Assembly: GCA_036795455.1 (NCBI GenBank)
Contig: DAIRET010000018.1
Span: 1-27,330, forward strand
DNA length: 27,330 nt
Reading direction: 5' to 3'
DNA from: DAIRET01 sp036795455
GTDB lineage: Bacteria; Bacteroidota; Ignavibacteria; Ignavibacteriales; Ignavibacteriaceae
Shown here one piece after another: positions 15,474 to 23,207 of this stretch. Below the pieces are notes generated by a model. The model made no database searches, was not told where the DNA came from, and worked only from the letters and a program-made list of their open reading frames with translations. Made by a program: the position numbers and the translations under genes. The stretch's first letter is position 1. Each line of letters begins with the position of its first letter.

Positions 15474-16337
15474 ATGGAACAACTTCTCGGTGCACACACA
15501 TCAATTCAAGGCGGCGTAGCTTCTGCAATTCTACTTGCCGATAAACTCGGTTTTTCTGCTGTACAGATATTTACAAAAAATAATAACAGGTGGGTAGGAA
15601 AACCGATTACTGATACCGAAGCCGATTTATTTAAAAGTAGATTACACCAATCCGCTATAAAATTCATTGTATCACACGATTCATATTTAATTAATTTATG
15701 CGCCTCCGACAAAGAAAACCTGCAAAAATCAAGAACTGCATTTATAGAAGAAATCGAAAATTGTAAAAAACTCGGTATTCGATATCTGAACTTTCATCCC
15801 GGTTCACACGGCGGTAATGGTGAAGAATACGGCATTAAACTTATTGCGGAATCGCTCAACGAAGTTCACTCATTAACAAGAAACTCTGGGGTAAGCAGTA
15901 TGCTCGAAATGACGGCTGGTCAGGGAACTGCAATCGGTTACTCTTTTGAACACATAAAAAAAATCATTGACCTTGTTGAAGATAAAGATAGAATAAGTGT
16001 TTGTATCGACACAGCACATATCTTTGCAGCAGGATATGATATTAAAGATGCCCAAAAGTATGATTCTGTTATAAAGGAGTTCGACAATATAATTGGTCTT
16101 GAACGCTTACAATGTTTTCATCTTAACGACAGTAAAAAGCCGTGCGGAAGCCGCGTTGACAGGCATGACCATATCGGAAATGGTTTTATCGGACTGCAGG
16201 GTTTCTCAAACATAATGAACGATGAAAGATTAAAAAATATTCCCAAAATACTTGAAACTCCGAAAGGGAAAGAACAGCTTGAGGATTTAGAAAATTTGAG
16301 AATTTTAAGAAGTCTGATAAAAGACCACAACAATTAA
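15474..16337 (+). CDS. nfo: Deoxyribonuclease IV (AP endonuclease family 2)
   Basis: Endonuclease IV cleaves DNA at abasic sites in base excision repair, using three zinc ions in a TIM barrel. The 287-residue protein starts LLGAHTSIQGGV and has the ligand-bearing segments LNFHPGSHGG, SMLEMTAGQG, VCIDTAHIFAAGYDI, CFHLNDSK, and SRVDRHDHIGNGFIG, in the normal order. The C-terminus ILETPKGKEQLEDLENL is the family's closing motif. The gene ends 9 nt from the convergent nosY stop, and no terminator is visible between them. Confidence 0.96.
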   Translation: MEQLLGAHTSIQGGVASAILLADKLGFSAVQIFTKNNNRWVGKPITDTEADLFKSRLHQSAIKFIVSHDSYLINLCASDKENLQKSRTAFIEEIENCKKLGIRYLNFHPGSHGGNGEEYGIKLIAESLNEVHSLTRNSGVSSMLEMTAGQGTAIGYSFEHIKKIIDLVEDKDRISVCIDTAHIFAAGYDIKDAQKYDSVIKEFDNIIGLERLQCFHLNDSKKPCGSRVDRHDHIGNGFIGLQGFSNIMNDERLKNIPKILETPKGKEQLEDLENLRILRSLIKDHNN

Positions 16338-16346
16338 GGTAAAGTA

Positions 16347-17141
16347 TTAAAAATCTTTCTTAGCAAAAAAAATCTTTGTTAGAATTAATGGAACAATGAT
16401 CCAGACAAATAGTGCTGTTGTTGTTAATGCCATCCCCCAAAAACTTCCGAAAAACTTCTGGAATATTGCACCGGTATAACCCATAAGAACCGATATATCC
16501 ATATTCAACAAAACTATTATTCTTGCAAGGTCTATTGGATTCAGCATACTTAGAACAATGGATAAAACTTCAAGGGGATACTCCGAAAAAGCGGTTAAAA
16601 TAAGCAACACAATCCCATCATAAATAAATGAAAACAATAACCAAAGAAGCAGAGTGAATCCAAGCCCTTTTGCTTTATCGTCATTTAAAATTGAGAGGAA
16701 AAGAGATATACCGATAAAAACCGAAAGCAGAACCGCTCCCAAACCAATCAAAACAATTAATGAAACCAGGTAGTCAAAACTTCCCCGTACTATAAATAAA
16801 ACCACCGGCAAACCCAAACCAGATACAAGACTGAGTGAAAGAGGAAATACGATCCCCGAATATAGTCCGAGAAAAATTTGTTTTCTTTTAAGGGGTTGCG
16901 ATAAAAGAAATATTATGTATTCTTTGGAGTTATAATAATACAAAGCCCCAAATATTGCCCCAATTAACGGAACAATAGTAAATACAATATTAATAAGACT
17001 AACAATTACTTTTTCTGTATCCGCTGTAAAATAAAATAGTCCGGAGGAAATTACCCCGAGAAAGAAAGTAAACCCTATTAACCATCGCGATCTTAAAACA
17101 TCCTTTGCCTGGTATTTTGCTATTTTATAAGTCAAGCTCAA
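16347..17141 (-). CDS. nosY: NosY-type ABC transporter permease
   Basis: A 264-residue membrane protein with about six hydrophobic segments (for example IGFTFFLGVISSGLFYF, FTIVPLIGAIFGALYYY, IVLIGLGAVLLSVFIGISLF, GLGFTLLLWLLFSFIYDGIV, and a C-terminal TTTALFVWIIVPLILTKIFF). It is the permease partner of NosF in the NosDFY complex, which supports assembly of the tetranuclear copper-sulfide site of NosZ. Its start overlaps the nosF stop by 4 nt. The last gene of the operon; it meets nfo tail to tail. Confidence 0.92.
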   Translation of the reverse strand: MSLTYKIAKYQAKDVLRSRWLIGFTFFLGVISSGLFYFTADTEKVIVSLINIVFTIVPLIGAIFGALYYYNSKEYIIFLLSQPLKRKQIFLGLYSGIVFPLSLSLVSGLGLPVVLFIVRGSFDYLVSLIVLIGLGAVLLSVFIGISLFLSILNDDKAKGLGFTLLLWLLFSFIYDGIVLLILTAFSEYPLEVLSIVLSMLNPIDLARIIVLLNMDISVLMGYTGAIFQKFFGSFWGMALTTTALFVWIIVPLILTKIFFAKKDF

Positions 17142-17848
17142 TTCTTATTCTCTTTCATAATTGATGCAACGGCTCTTTCCAGTTTATCTTCGTTGCTTAT
17201 CCTTTTCAATTCCGATACTAAACCGTTAAAATAGATTCTCCCTTCAAGAAGGAAAACTATGTTAGAAGCAAGTTCTTCAATTTCGCTCATATTATGGGAA
17301 GTTAATATTATTGATTTTCCGCTTGAGTTTTGTTTTACTATTTTATTTTTTAACAAACTGCTTGAAATGGGGTCTAATGATGCAGTCGGTTCATCAAGAA
17401 TAAGTATTGAAGGATTGAACATAAATGCAAGAATAGCATTTATTTTTTGTTTCGTCCCCCCGGACAAATTCTTTATTGGTATGCTGGAGTACTTTTGTAT
17501 TTCCAAATCATCATAAAGTTCATCATCGATAATTTTTTTTTCTTCTCTCAAATCTTTCAGCATTTTCATCAAATCATTCACTGTAAGATTTTCCGGGTAA
17601 TTCGGTATTTGCGGCATGTAACCAATGTCTTTACGGTAGATTGGATTGCCGTTTAGTTCATGATTCGAAATAATTATACTACCTGAATTAAAACCGATTA
17701 AACCGAGTATCGATTTTATCAATGTGGTTTTGCCGGAACCATTCGGACCTACAACTGCAGTAATCTCCACCGGTTTAAAAGATACCGTTACATCCGAAAG
17801 AGCTGTATGCTTACCGTATTTCTTTGTGAGATTTTTAATTTCAATCAT
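17138..17848 (-). CDS. nosF: NosF-type ABC transporter ATPase
   Basis: The 236-residue ATPase of the NosDFY complex. Motifs are Walker A GPNGSGKT (34-41), Q-loop Q80 (IGYMPQIP), signature LSGGTKQ (128-134), Walker B ILILDEPT (148-155) and switch H185. The PTASLDPISS run after Walker B fits the family. It drives conformational change in NosY and, through NosD, in NosZ maturation. It overlaps nosD upstream and nosY downstream by 4 nt each, so translation is probably coupled. Confidence 0.95.
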   Translation of the reverse strand: MIEIKNLTKKYGKHTALSDVTVSFKPVEITAVVGPNGSGKTTLIKSILGLIGFNSGSIIISNHELNGNPIYRKDIGYMPQIPNYPENLTVNDLMKMLKDLREEKKIIDDELYDDLEIQKYSSIPIKNLSGGTKQKINAILAFMFNPSILILDEPTASLDPISSSLLKNKIVKQNSSGKSIILTSHNMSEIEELASNIVFLLEGRIYFNGLVSELKRISNEDKLERAVASIMKENKN

Positions 17849-19077
17849 TCGATTTTTCTCATTTTCGGTTTGGTATCAATCAGTGATTCAGGGGTTAATG
17901 CGGGGAAAATACTCTCGGCGAAGTTCAAAACGTCGATGAAAAAACTGCGTAAAAGAATTAGTGCAGGGGGGTTCTGAGCAGTGATTAATGAAAACAAGTT
18001 GACGGGTCTATACGGAATATCTCCAATTCCATCTTTATTAAGATCATAACTTTTATATTTATCCCAGTAATTCAATTCAAATCTGTTATAATTCTGCCTG
18101 CTGTTTGTTGAAATATCGAACGAATTACCTATGAAATTATTTTTACAAAACACATTATCCATTGAATTAGCCATTACTTTCAACGCCCACCCGTTGCCCG
18201 AGAATTGATTGTTTTCGACTTCCATTCTATTTGTTGCTTCAAGGTACAACCCGATTGTATTTTGATTAAATGAGTTCGATATAATCTTACTATCTCGTAT
18301 TTCTTTTAGTAGAACGCCGTATGCTGCCGTTCCCCTGTTAAACTCGAAAAGATTTTTCTCCATCAAAACATTTGCGGAATACATAACAGCTACACCTGCT
18401 CCGTTATCTGTAAAAGTATTTTGTATATACCGGCAGCTATCGGAAAACATAAAATGCAAGCCGTACCTTATATTCGCCCTGCTTGAATTTTCTTCAATAA
18501 ATACTTGCTTGCTGAATTCAAGGTATATTCCATCTCTATGATTTAAAATTCTATTGCCTGAAATCTTCATCTCCCTGCAATACCAAAGGTGAATTCCATT
18601 ACCTGAATTTATCTCATCCCTTTTCAAGCCAGAAATAAAATTGTTTTCAATTATGCAATTTGCGGAAGCAGCTAAGTATATTCCGAAATAGTTGTTTAAC
18701 AGTTTCGTGTTTCTTACTATAACTCCGGAACAGTTTTCAATTTTTACGGCTGCATTTTCTCTTAAGTGACTAAACGAAGCTCCTTTAATTGTTAAATTTT
18801 CTACAACTATTCCATCTTTTTTCAACAATAGTATGTCGGCTCCACCGTTACTCGTAATTTTTACATCCCCTTCTCCTATTAATGATATTCGCTTTTCAAT
18901 TGTAAGCCGGGGTTCTTCATATAACCCGGGTTTAATTTTTATTATATCACCTTCTTCTGCTATTGATAAGGCATTACTTATGCTTTTAATTTTCCCGGTT
19001 TTTAAGACAATTATCTCTTTACAGAGATTGTTGTTCCCATAAACGAAAAACGAAAAAAGCAGAACCAATAAGAGCAT
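17845..19077 (-). CDS. nosD: NosD, periplasmic copper-site maturation protein
   Basis: A 410-residue exported protein with a short signal peptide (about 1-14, MLLLVLLFSFFVYG). From about residue 30 onward it is a right-handed parallel beta-helix of carbohydrate-binding (CASH) type: repeated turns such as ENAAVKIENCSGVIVRNTKL, FGIYLAASANCIIENNFISG, GIHLWYCREMKISGNRILNH and DGIYLEFSKQVFIEENSSRA, and so on. The closing NYWDKYKSYDLNKDGIGDIPY segment is the conserved NosD signature. NosD receives the sulfur/copper needed for the CuZ site with NosFY. It starts 6 nt after the nosL stop. Confidence 0.95.
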   Translation of the reverse strand: MLLLVLLFSFFVYGNNNLCKEIIVLKTGKIKSISNALSIAEEGDIIKIKPGLYEEPRLTIEKRISLIGEGDVKITSNGGADILLLKKDGIVVENLTIKGASFSHLRENAAVKIENCSGVIVRNTKLLNNYFGIYLAASANCIIENNFISGLKRDEINSGNGIHLWYCREMKISGNRILNHRDGIYLEFSKQVFIEENSSRANIRYGLHFMFSDSCRYIQNTFTDNGAGVAVMYSANVLMEKNLFEFNRGTAAYGVLLKEIRDSKIISNSFNQNTIGLYLEATNRMEVENNQFSGNGWALKVMANSMDNVFCKNNFIGNSFDISTNSRQNYNRFELNYWDKYKSYDLNKDGIGDIPYRPVNLFSLITAQNPPALILLRSFFIDVLNFAESIFPALTPESLIDTKPKMRKIE

Positions 19078-19083
19078 ATCAAT

Positions 19084-19551
19084 TTATCGTTCCCATTCTT
19101 CTTTTACGTACTCTCTTATACCGCTCCAGTTCAATATTTTTCCTTCATCCGTGTGAGTAACCGAAAGCAATTTCTCCTCTGTTTGGAATGCGGATATATA
19201 AAGACCCATCGGGCTTTTAATATTCTTTCCCACATAATAGACTGAGTTTTCTGCTGTTAAAAAGTTTTCAGGATTTAGATAATCAGTAACCCACATTGAG
19301 CTAATATTATCACTTTTAACAGTTTCACCTTCATTAACAAAAGCAGCGAGACACTCTACCGAATCGAACTTATAAATTTTTCCTTTCTTACTGACAAGTT
19401 CACTACCGAATTTCTTATCCATAATTTTCATTTCGCAGTATGAACAGTGATCTTTTCCGTAATTAATTGGTTCGGGATCGCCGCCGCAAGACATCATGGT
19501 AAAAAACGATGAAATGCTTAACAACGTAAAAAGCAGATAATTTAGTTTCAT
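19084..19551 (-). CDS. nosL: NosL, copper-delivery lipoprotein
   Basis: NosL binds Cu(I) and hands it to NosZ. This 155-residue protein starts with a lipoprotein signal (cleavage before C22, MMSCGG), then the copper motif CSYCEM (C36, C39, M41), the FDSVECLAAFV block near 63-73, and the MG-containing SPMGLYISAF segment near 113-122. All match the family. It overlaps the upstream membrane-protein gene by 4 nt and precedes nosD by 6 nt. Confidence 0.95.
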   Translation of the reverse strand: MKLNYLLFTLLSISSFFTMMSCGGDPEPINYGKDHCSYCEMKIMDKKFGSELVSKKGKIYKFDSVECLAAFVNEGETVKSDNISSMWVTDYLNPENFLTAENSVYYVGKNIKSPMGLYISAFQTEEKLLSVTHTDEGKILNWSGIREYVKEEWER

Positions 19552-20126
19552 TTTCTTTTCCTTCTTAATAAGTAATAAGAGACAAGTGATGATAAAATTG
19601 AAATAAAAATAGCGTAGCTCCCGAAGTAAGGGAGTGAAGTTGTGTTTATGTTTAACAGCTGTTTTGACCCTATTAACGGCGGCTGATAACTCATTCCGGG
19701 TATTTTGATAGGGGCATCGTTGCTTAAATCATGTCCGAAATCGTATCCCCAGATGTAATAGTCGTATAATCCTACTATTCCTACAAGTATAAACAATACA
19801 GCCCAGGCAAGAATCATATTTTCCCGCGGTTTAAATGATAAAACCAATCCGGTAACTATAAAGAAACCTATCAAATACGGCATGATTGTAAGTTCGGGTA
19901 TTGAAGCAGGGTTAATTTCTTTCATTCCGATGTAATGGTTTAATCCATTAATTGTTTTAAGGTCATTCTTGTTTTCACCTGTTATTTCGTTTATCCAGAT
20001 GTACATTCCTAATCCTTCAGGATACTGTGGAGCGGAGATACTGATCTTCCATATCGGTAAAAGGTAAACAAAAACAAGTATCCCGGATGCAATTAACATA
20101 AAATATCTTGCAACTTTTTTCTCCAT
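19548..20126 (-). CDS. Small multi-spanning membrane protein inside the nos operon
   Basis: A protein of about 192 residues with four likely membrane segments: FMLIASGILVFVYLLPIW, IMPYLIGFFIVTGLVLSF, MILAWAVLFILVGIVGLYDYY and SYAIFISILSSLVSYYLLRR. The first loop holds a Tyr/Gly/Trp-rich stretch (SAPQYPEGLGMYIWINEITG) and the third loop contains YDFGHDLSNDAPIKIPGMSY. Genes for similar short membrane proteins are known in clade II nos clusters, but I know of no defined function; roles in copper or electron supply are guesses. The ATG at 20126 is preferred because GGAG lies 6 nt upstream; the ATG at 20138 and TTG at 20144 are alternatives. It sits between nosZ and nosL, overlapping nosL by 4 nt. 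Confidence 0.8.
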   Translation of the reverse strand: MEKKVARYFMLIASGILVFVYLLPIWKISISAPQYPEGLGMYIWINEITGENKNDLKTINGLNHYIGMKEINPASIPELTIMPYLIGFFIVTGLVLSFKPRENMILAWAVLFILVGIVGLYDYYIWGYDFGHDLSNDAPIKIPGMSYQPPLIGSKQLLNINTTSLPYFGSYAIFISILSSLVSYYLLRRKRK

Positions 20127-20148
20127 TAATGGCTCCATAAGCAATTAA

Positions 20149-22092
20149 TCAGTTCCCTGTTTTATAGGATAGTTGAACATTTGAGTTGGCTGCTGAAACT
20201 CTTGCATAACCCTGCATTTCCTGGTGTAAAGCTGAACAGAAATCTGTACAATAAAACGGATAGACTCCCGGTTTTTTAGGTTCCCATACTAATGATCTTG
20301 TTTCGCCTGGCATAATTAAAATTTCAGAGGTATTCATCCCTTTTATTGCAAATCCATGCGGGATATCCCAATCCTGCTCAAGATTTGTAACATGGAAATA
20401 AACTACATCACCTACCTTTATTCCCTCAATATTATCAGGGGCAAAATGACTTCTTCCCGAAGACATAAGAACGTGAACTATATTTCCTTCACGAATAACT
20501 TTGGCGTCCTTTTCAGCTTTAACAGCATAGGGATTTTTATTCTTTTCTATTGGATATATCCTTGCATTATTTTTCAGCAATACTTCTGCCGCTATCGCCT
20601 GTGCATAATGCGGTTCACCAATAGTAGGAAAGTCAAGCAGCATTTTCATTTTATCACCGGTAATATCGATCAATTGTGCCGACTGTGTAAGTGCGGGACC
20701 TGTTGGAAGATATCTGTCCTTGGTAATTTTGTTCAGTGCAATAACGAAATCACCAAACGGTTTTTGAGTATCACCGCCCGGAACCATCAAATGCCCGATT
20801 GAATAGAATACCGGGATCCTATCAACTACCTGTACAGATTTCACATTCCATTTAACTATTTCCGATGAAATAAATGCAGATGTATAAGCAAACCCTTTAT
20901 CATCAAATTCAGTATGAAGCGGTCCTAATCCTACATCTTTTACTTCACCGTGAATTGTGGCATCATACTTTAGTATTGGGATCCCTTTTGCTTCACCATC
21001 GAAATTTTTCTCTTCAATAGCTTTCATCATCTTTGCAAATGAATGAACCGGTAGAACTGCCGCTAATTTTCCGCCGGCTACTATGTATTCACCTGTAGGA
21101 TCAACATCAACACCGTGCGGAGATTTCGGTGTAGGCAGAAAATAAATCAAACCGGGACAATCCTTAGGATCAAGCACTTTTACTTTTGTATGTTTTTCGC
21201 TCTTTGCAATCCTTGTGTCATGATCAACATAGTTTCTTATGTACTCTGTATTAACTTCTTTAGCTTTTCCTTCGCTAACATACTTCTCAGCGAGTTTCCA
21301 GTTCACAGCCGCAATAAAGTCCTTATCGTTCCTTGATGCATTAATTTCAAGTAATGTATGTGCTTCTTCGGTATTATAAGTTGTAAAGAATGCCCATCCA
21401 TGAGAAGGTCCTTTTCCCGGGTGAGCCAGATCATAATTAAATCCAGGAACACTTATTTGAAAAGCAATTCGCATGTCATTCTTTTCGGTATCAATTTTGA
21501 TAAAACTTATAGTACCCCTGAAATTCTCTTTATAAGTATTGATCGGAACATCGGCTTGAGGTATCGGTACGCTGAACCTTGTTGATGCTACCACGTACTC
21601 GGTATTCATAGTAGTAAACGGAGATGCATGATTACCTGCCGAGTTCGGTATTTCGATTATTTCTGTGGTTTCAAAATCAGTGAGATCAATTTTTGCAATG
21701 CGTGGTGTGTTATTTGCATTAATGAACAGAAATCTTCCATCGGCTAATCCATCGGTTTTTGACAAGGAGGGATGGTGTGCATCATCCCATGGTGCAAAGC
21801 CGTAAGATGTGTTCAACATTGATTTGGTTTCCTCTGAGTAGCCGTAACCGCTTTCAGGGTTCTGCGAGAAAACCGAAATCACTTTAAACAATCTGCCCGA
21901 AGGTAATCCATAAACTGACACTTGTCCGCTGAATCCTCCCGACATAAAAGCGTAATATTTGTCGTGTTCACCGGGTGCAACGTATACTTTACTTGCAGCA
22001 TCGCCGCTGTCAAAAGGCTGCTTTGAATCCGAGCAACCTAAATAATATAGTGCTACTACAAGGAAAAAAAGAGTGTTGATTTTCGCTTTCAT
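20149..22092 (-). CDS. nosZ: Nitrous-oxide reductase, clade II (Sec-type) with lipoprotein-like signal
   Basis: NosZ reduces N2O to N2. The 647-residue protein has a seven-bladed beta-propeller with the CuZ histidines H106-H107 (DDAHHPSL), H155 (GNHASPF), H326 (SPHGVDV), H393 (GPLHTEFD), H434 (SIGHLM) and H495 (GEPHYAQ), then a cupredoxin CuA domain with H580 (PHGFAI) and the C615-x3-C619-x3-H623-x2-M626 motif (FYCTDFCSALHQEMQGY). All ligands are present. The N-terminus has no twin-arginine motif; it is a short Sec-type signal ending LYYLGCSDSK, with C20 placed as in a lipoprotein. Both traits are typical of clade II. It lies 26 nt downstream of the cytochrome c gene. Confidence 0.98.
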   Translation of the reverse strand: MKAKINTLFFLVVALYYLGCSDSKQPFDSGDAASKVYVAPGEHDKYYAFMSGGFSGQVSVYGLPSGRLFKVISVFSQNPESGYGYSEETKSMLNTSYGFAPWDDAHHPSLSKTDGLADGRFLFINANNTPRIAKIDLTDFETTEIIEIPNSAGNHASPFTTMNTEYVVASTRFSVPIPQADVPINTYKENFRGTISFIKIDTEKNDMRIAFQISVPGFNYDLAHPGKGPSHGWAFFTTYNTEEAHTLLEINASRNDKDFIAAVNWKLAEKYVSEGKAKEVNTEYIRNYVDHDTRIAKSEKHTKVKVLDPKDCPGLIYFLPTPKSPHGVDVDPTGEYIVAGGKLAAVLPVHSFAKMMKAIEEKNFDGEAKGIPILKYDATIHGEVKDVGLGPLHTEFDDKGFAYTSAFISSEIVKWNVKSVQVVDRIPVFYSIGHLMVPGGDTQKPFGDFVIALNKITKDRYLPTGPALTQSAQLIDITGDKMKMLLDFPTIGEPHYAQAIAAEVLLKNNARIYPIEKNKNPYAVKAEKDAKVIREGNIVHVLMSSGRSHFAPDNIEGIKVGDVVYFHVTNLEQDWDIPHGFAIKGMNTSEILIMPGETRSLVWEPKKPGVYPFYCTDFCSALHQEMQGYARVSAANSNVQLSYKTGN

Positions 22093-22118
22093 TATCGCTC
22101 CTTTATTAAGTAATTAAT

Positions 22119-22592
22119 TTATTTCTCATCGCCTACCAAACGGAAATACTCAACAAGTTTTTGAGCATCTTCAACTGTTACATTTTGAAACGGCATCGGG
22201 GTAAGGTATTCAGCAAGCATCTTTTTAGCTTCGGGATGGGTTTTACCCATTTCTTCCGGGTTAAGAATCATGTTCATAACGTATTCAGGAGTTCTTCTTT
22301 TAAGTACATCCCTTTGCGCCGGTCCTACATATCTTTCATCTAATTTATGGCATGAAGCGCATTTTTCCGAAAACAATTTTTCACCTTCTTTTGCCATCTC
22401 TTTATTCAAGGGAGGTAATTCTATTTTTTGTTTAATCGGTCCAATCCCGTTTTCAACCTCAAAATCGGATAAACCGTGGTGTTCATGCCCCATACTGCTG
22501 TGTTCATTCATTTCGGCTTCAGGCTTATTTTCCGAACCGCAATTAAAATAGAAGATTGATGTAAGTATAAAAACTATCAAATAGTATTTCAT
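22119..22592 (-). CDS. Monohaem c-type cytochrome, lipoprotein-like, likely electron donor to NosZ
   Basis: A 157-residue protein with a short signal ending IFYFNCGSEN (C18 as possible lipid-attachment cysteine), a histidine-rich stretch HSSMGHEHHG (31-40) and a class I haem domain: haem motif C78-A-S-C81-H82, GP at 90-91, then the Met ligand in LTPMPFQN (M133) and a closing VEYFRLVGDE helix. It is the first gene of the nos operon, which suggests it passes electrons to the CuA site of NosZ; this is inferred. The ribosome binding site AAGGAGGG is strong. The His-rich segment may bind copper or another metal. Confidence 0.88.
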   Translation of the reverse strand: MKYYLIVFILTSIFYFNCGSENKPEAEMNEHSSMGHEHHGLSDFEVENGIGPIKQKIELPPLNKEMAKEGEKLFSEKCASCHKLDERYVGPAQRDVLKRRTPEYVMNMILNPEEMGKTHPEAKKMLAEYLTPMPFQNVTVEDAQKLVEYFRLVGDEK

Positions 22593-22607
22593 AAAGAATC
22601 CCTCCTT

Positions 22608-22631
22608 AATCGGATTATTTTATCTGTTTAT
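22608..22631. promoter_or_regulatory. Operator-like palindrome upstream of the nos operon
   Basis: The core CGGATTATTTTATCTG (22611-22626) is an imperfect palindrome of the form CGGAT-N6-ATC(C/T)G. It lies 16 nt before the cytochrome c ATG and next to its Shine-Dalgarno, and it matches the more perfect site at 24490-24513 at 19 of 24 aligned positions. Its place suits a repressor or dual regulator of the nos operon. The regulator is not in the window. Confidence 0.55.
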
Positions 22632-22675
22632 TGGTGAAAGTTTATTGTAAAATCTATTAACTTCTAATATGGTTA

Positions 22676-23203
22676 CTAACTTTTTTTCTTTGGGAACATA
22701 TAAGTTTTTATTTCAACTTGGTTTTTACTATCCGTTTTTACCTCAAACCCTTTTGTTTTAGCGACTTCAATTAACGGTGCAGGGATAAACGATGTAATTA
22801 ATTCATAAACTTCGTCATGCTTAATCTTTTCGAGGTCTGTCATTACTTTTCTTAAAGGATGCTCACCTTTTTCAAGGTCTTCTCTTGCATCGTACGAAAC
22901 AATTTTTTTCTCTTTCAGCAAGTCTGTTAAATCTTCACCTGACTGCTTTGATTCTTCAGTAAAGGCTTCCAAATTTTGACCGACAGTTTCTCTTAACGTA
23001 TTTATTAGATCCGTCAGTTTAATGTTCCCGATTAATGCAGCTTGACGCAGTGTTGCTATCTTTGCAATAGTTCTTCTCAGTACCGGGTTTTTTAGTTTAT
23101 TAAACTGCGGAGCTATTTCGATTAGTTTTTCTTCTAACGAAGGATAGGCGGCAAGAAGCTCGCCTATCTTAGTTTCCGGTGTAATAATCATCTCTTTTTT
23201 CAT
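22676..23203 (-). CDS. DUF1858/DUF2249-like protein linked to NO/anaerobic functions
   Basis: About 175 residues from the ATG at 23203; in-frame ATGs at 23215 and 23191 and a GTG at 23227 are alternatives, with the longer forms overlapping the previous stop. The N-terminal part (TPETKIGELLAAYPSLEEKLIEIAPQFNKL) is a DUF1858 domain with the usual P-L-E-x-I pattern; the LTDLINTLRETVGQ segment follows; after a charged linker the C-terminus (GEHPLRKVMTDLEKIKHDEVYELITSFIPAPLIEVAKTKGFEV) resembles DUF2249. Both domains occur with hemerythrin-like and ScdA/Ric-type proteins of NO and Fe-S repair. It directly follows the DUF438 gene, so both probably act together. Exact function unknown. Confidence 0.8.
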   Translation of the reverse strand: MKKEMIITPETKIGELLAAYPSLEEKLIEIAPQFNKLKNPVLRRTIAKIATLRQAALIGNIKLTDLINTLRETVGQNLEAFTEESKQSGEDLTDLLKEKKIVSYDAREDLEKGEHPLRKVMTDLEKIKHDEVYELITSFIPAPLIEVAKTKGFEVKTDSKNQVEIKTYMFPKKKS

Positions 23204-23207
23204 TTCT

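Noticed and set aside
16338..16400. Near-repeat of AATCTTT around the nfo/nosY junction
   Set aside because: It is a short AT-rich similarity inside the nosY coding end and gives no hairpin or terminator.
20356..20802. 148-codon open frame on the plus strand
   Set aside because: It is antisense to nosZ and shows no start signal or plausible protein composition.
15474..22592. Possible horizontal-transfer island around the nos genes
   Set aside because: No integrase, IS element, tRNA or flanking repeat is seen and base composition by eye is like the rest of the window.
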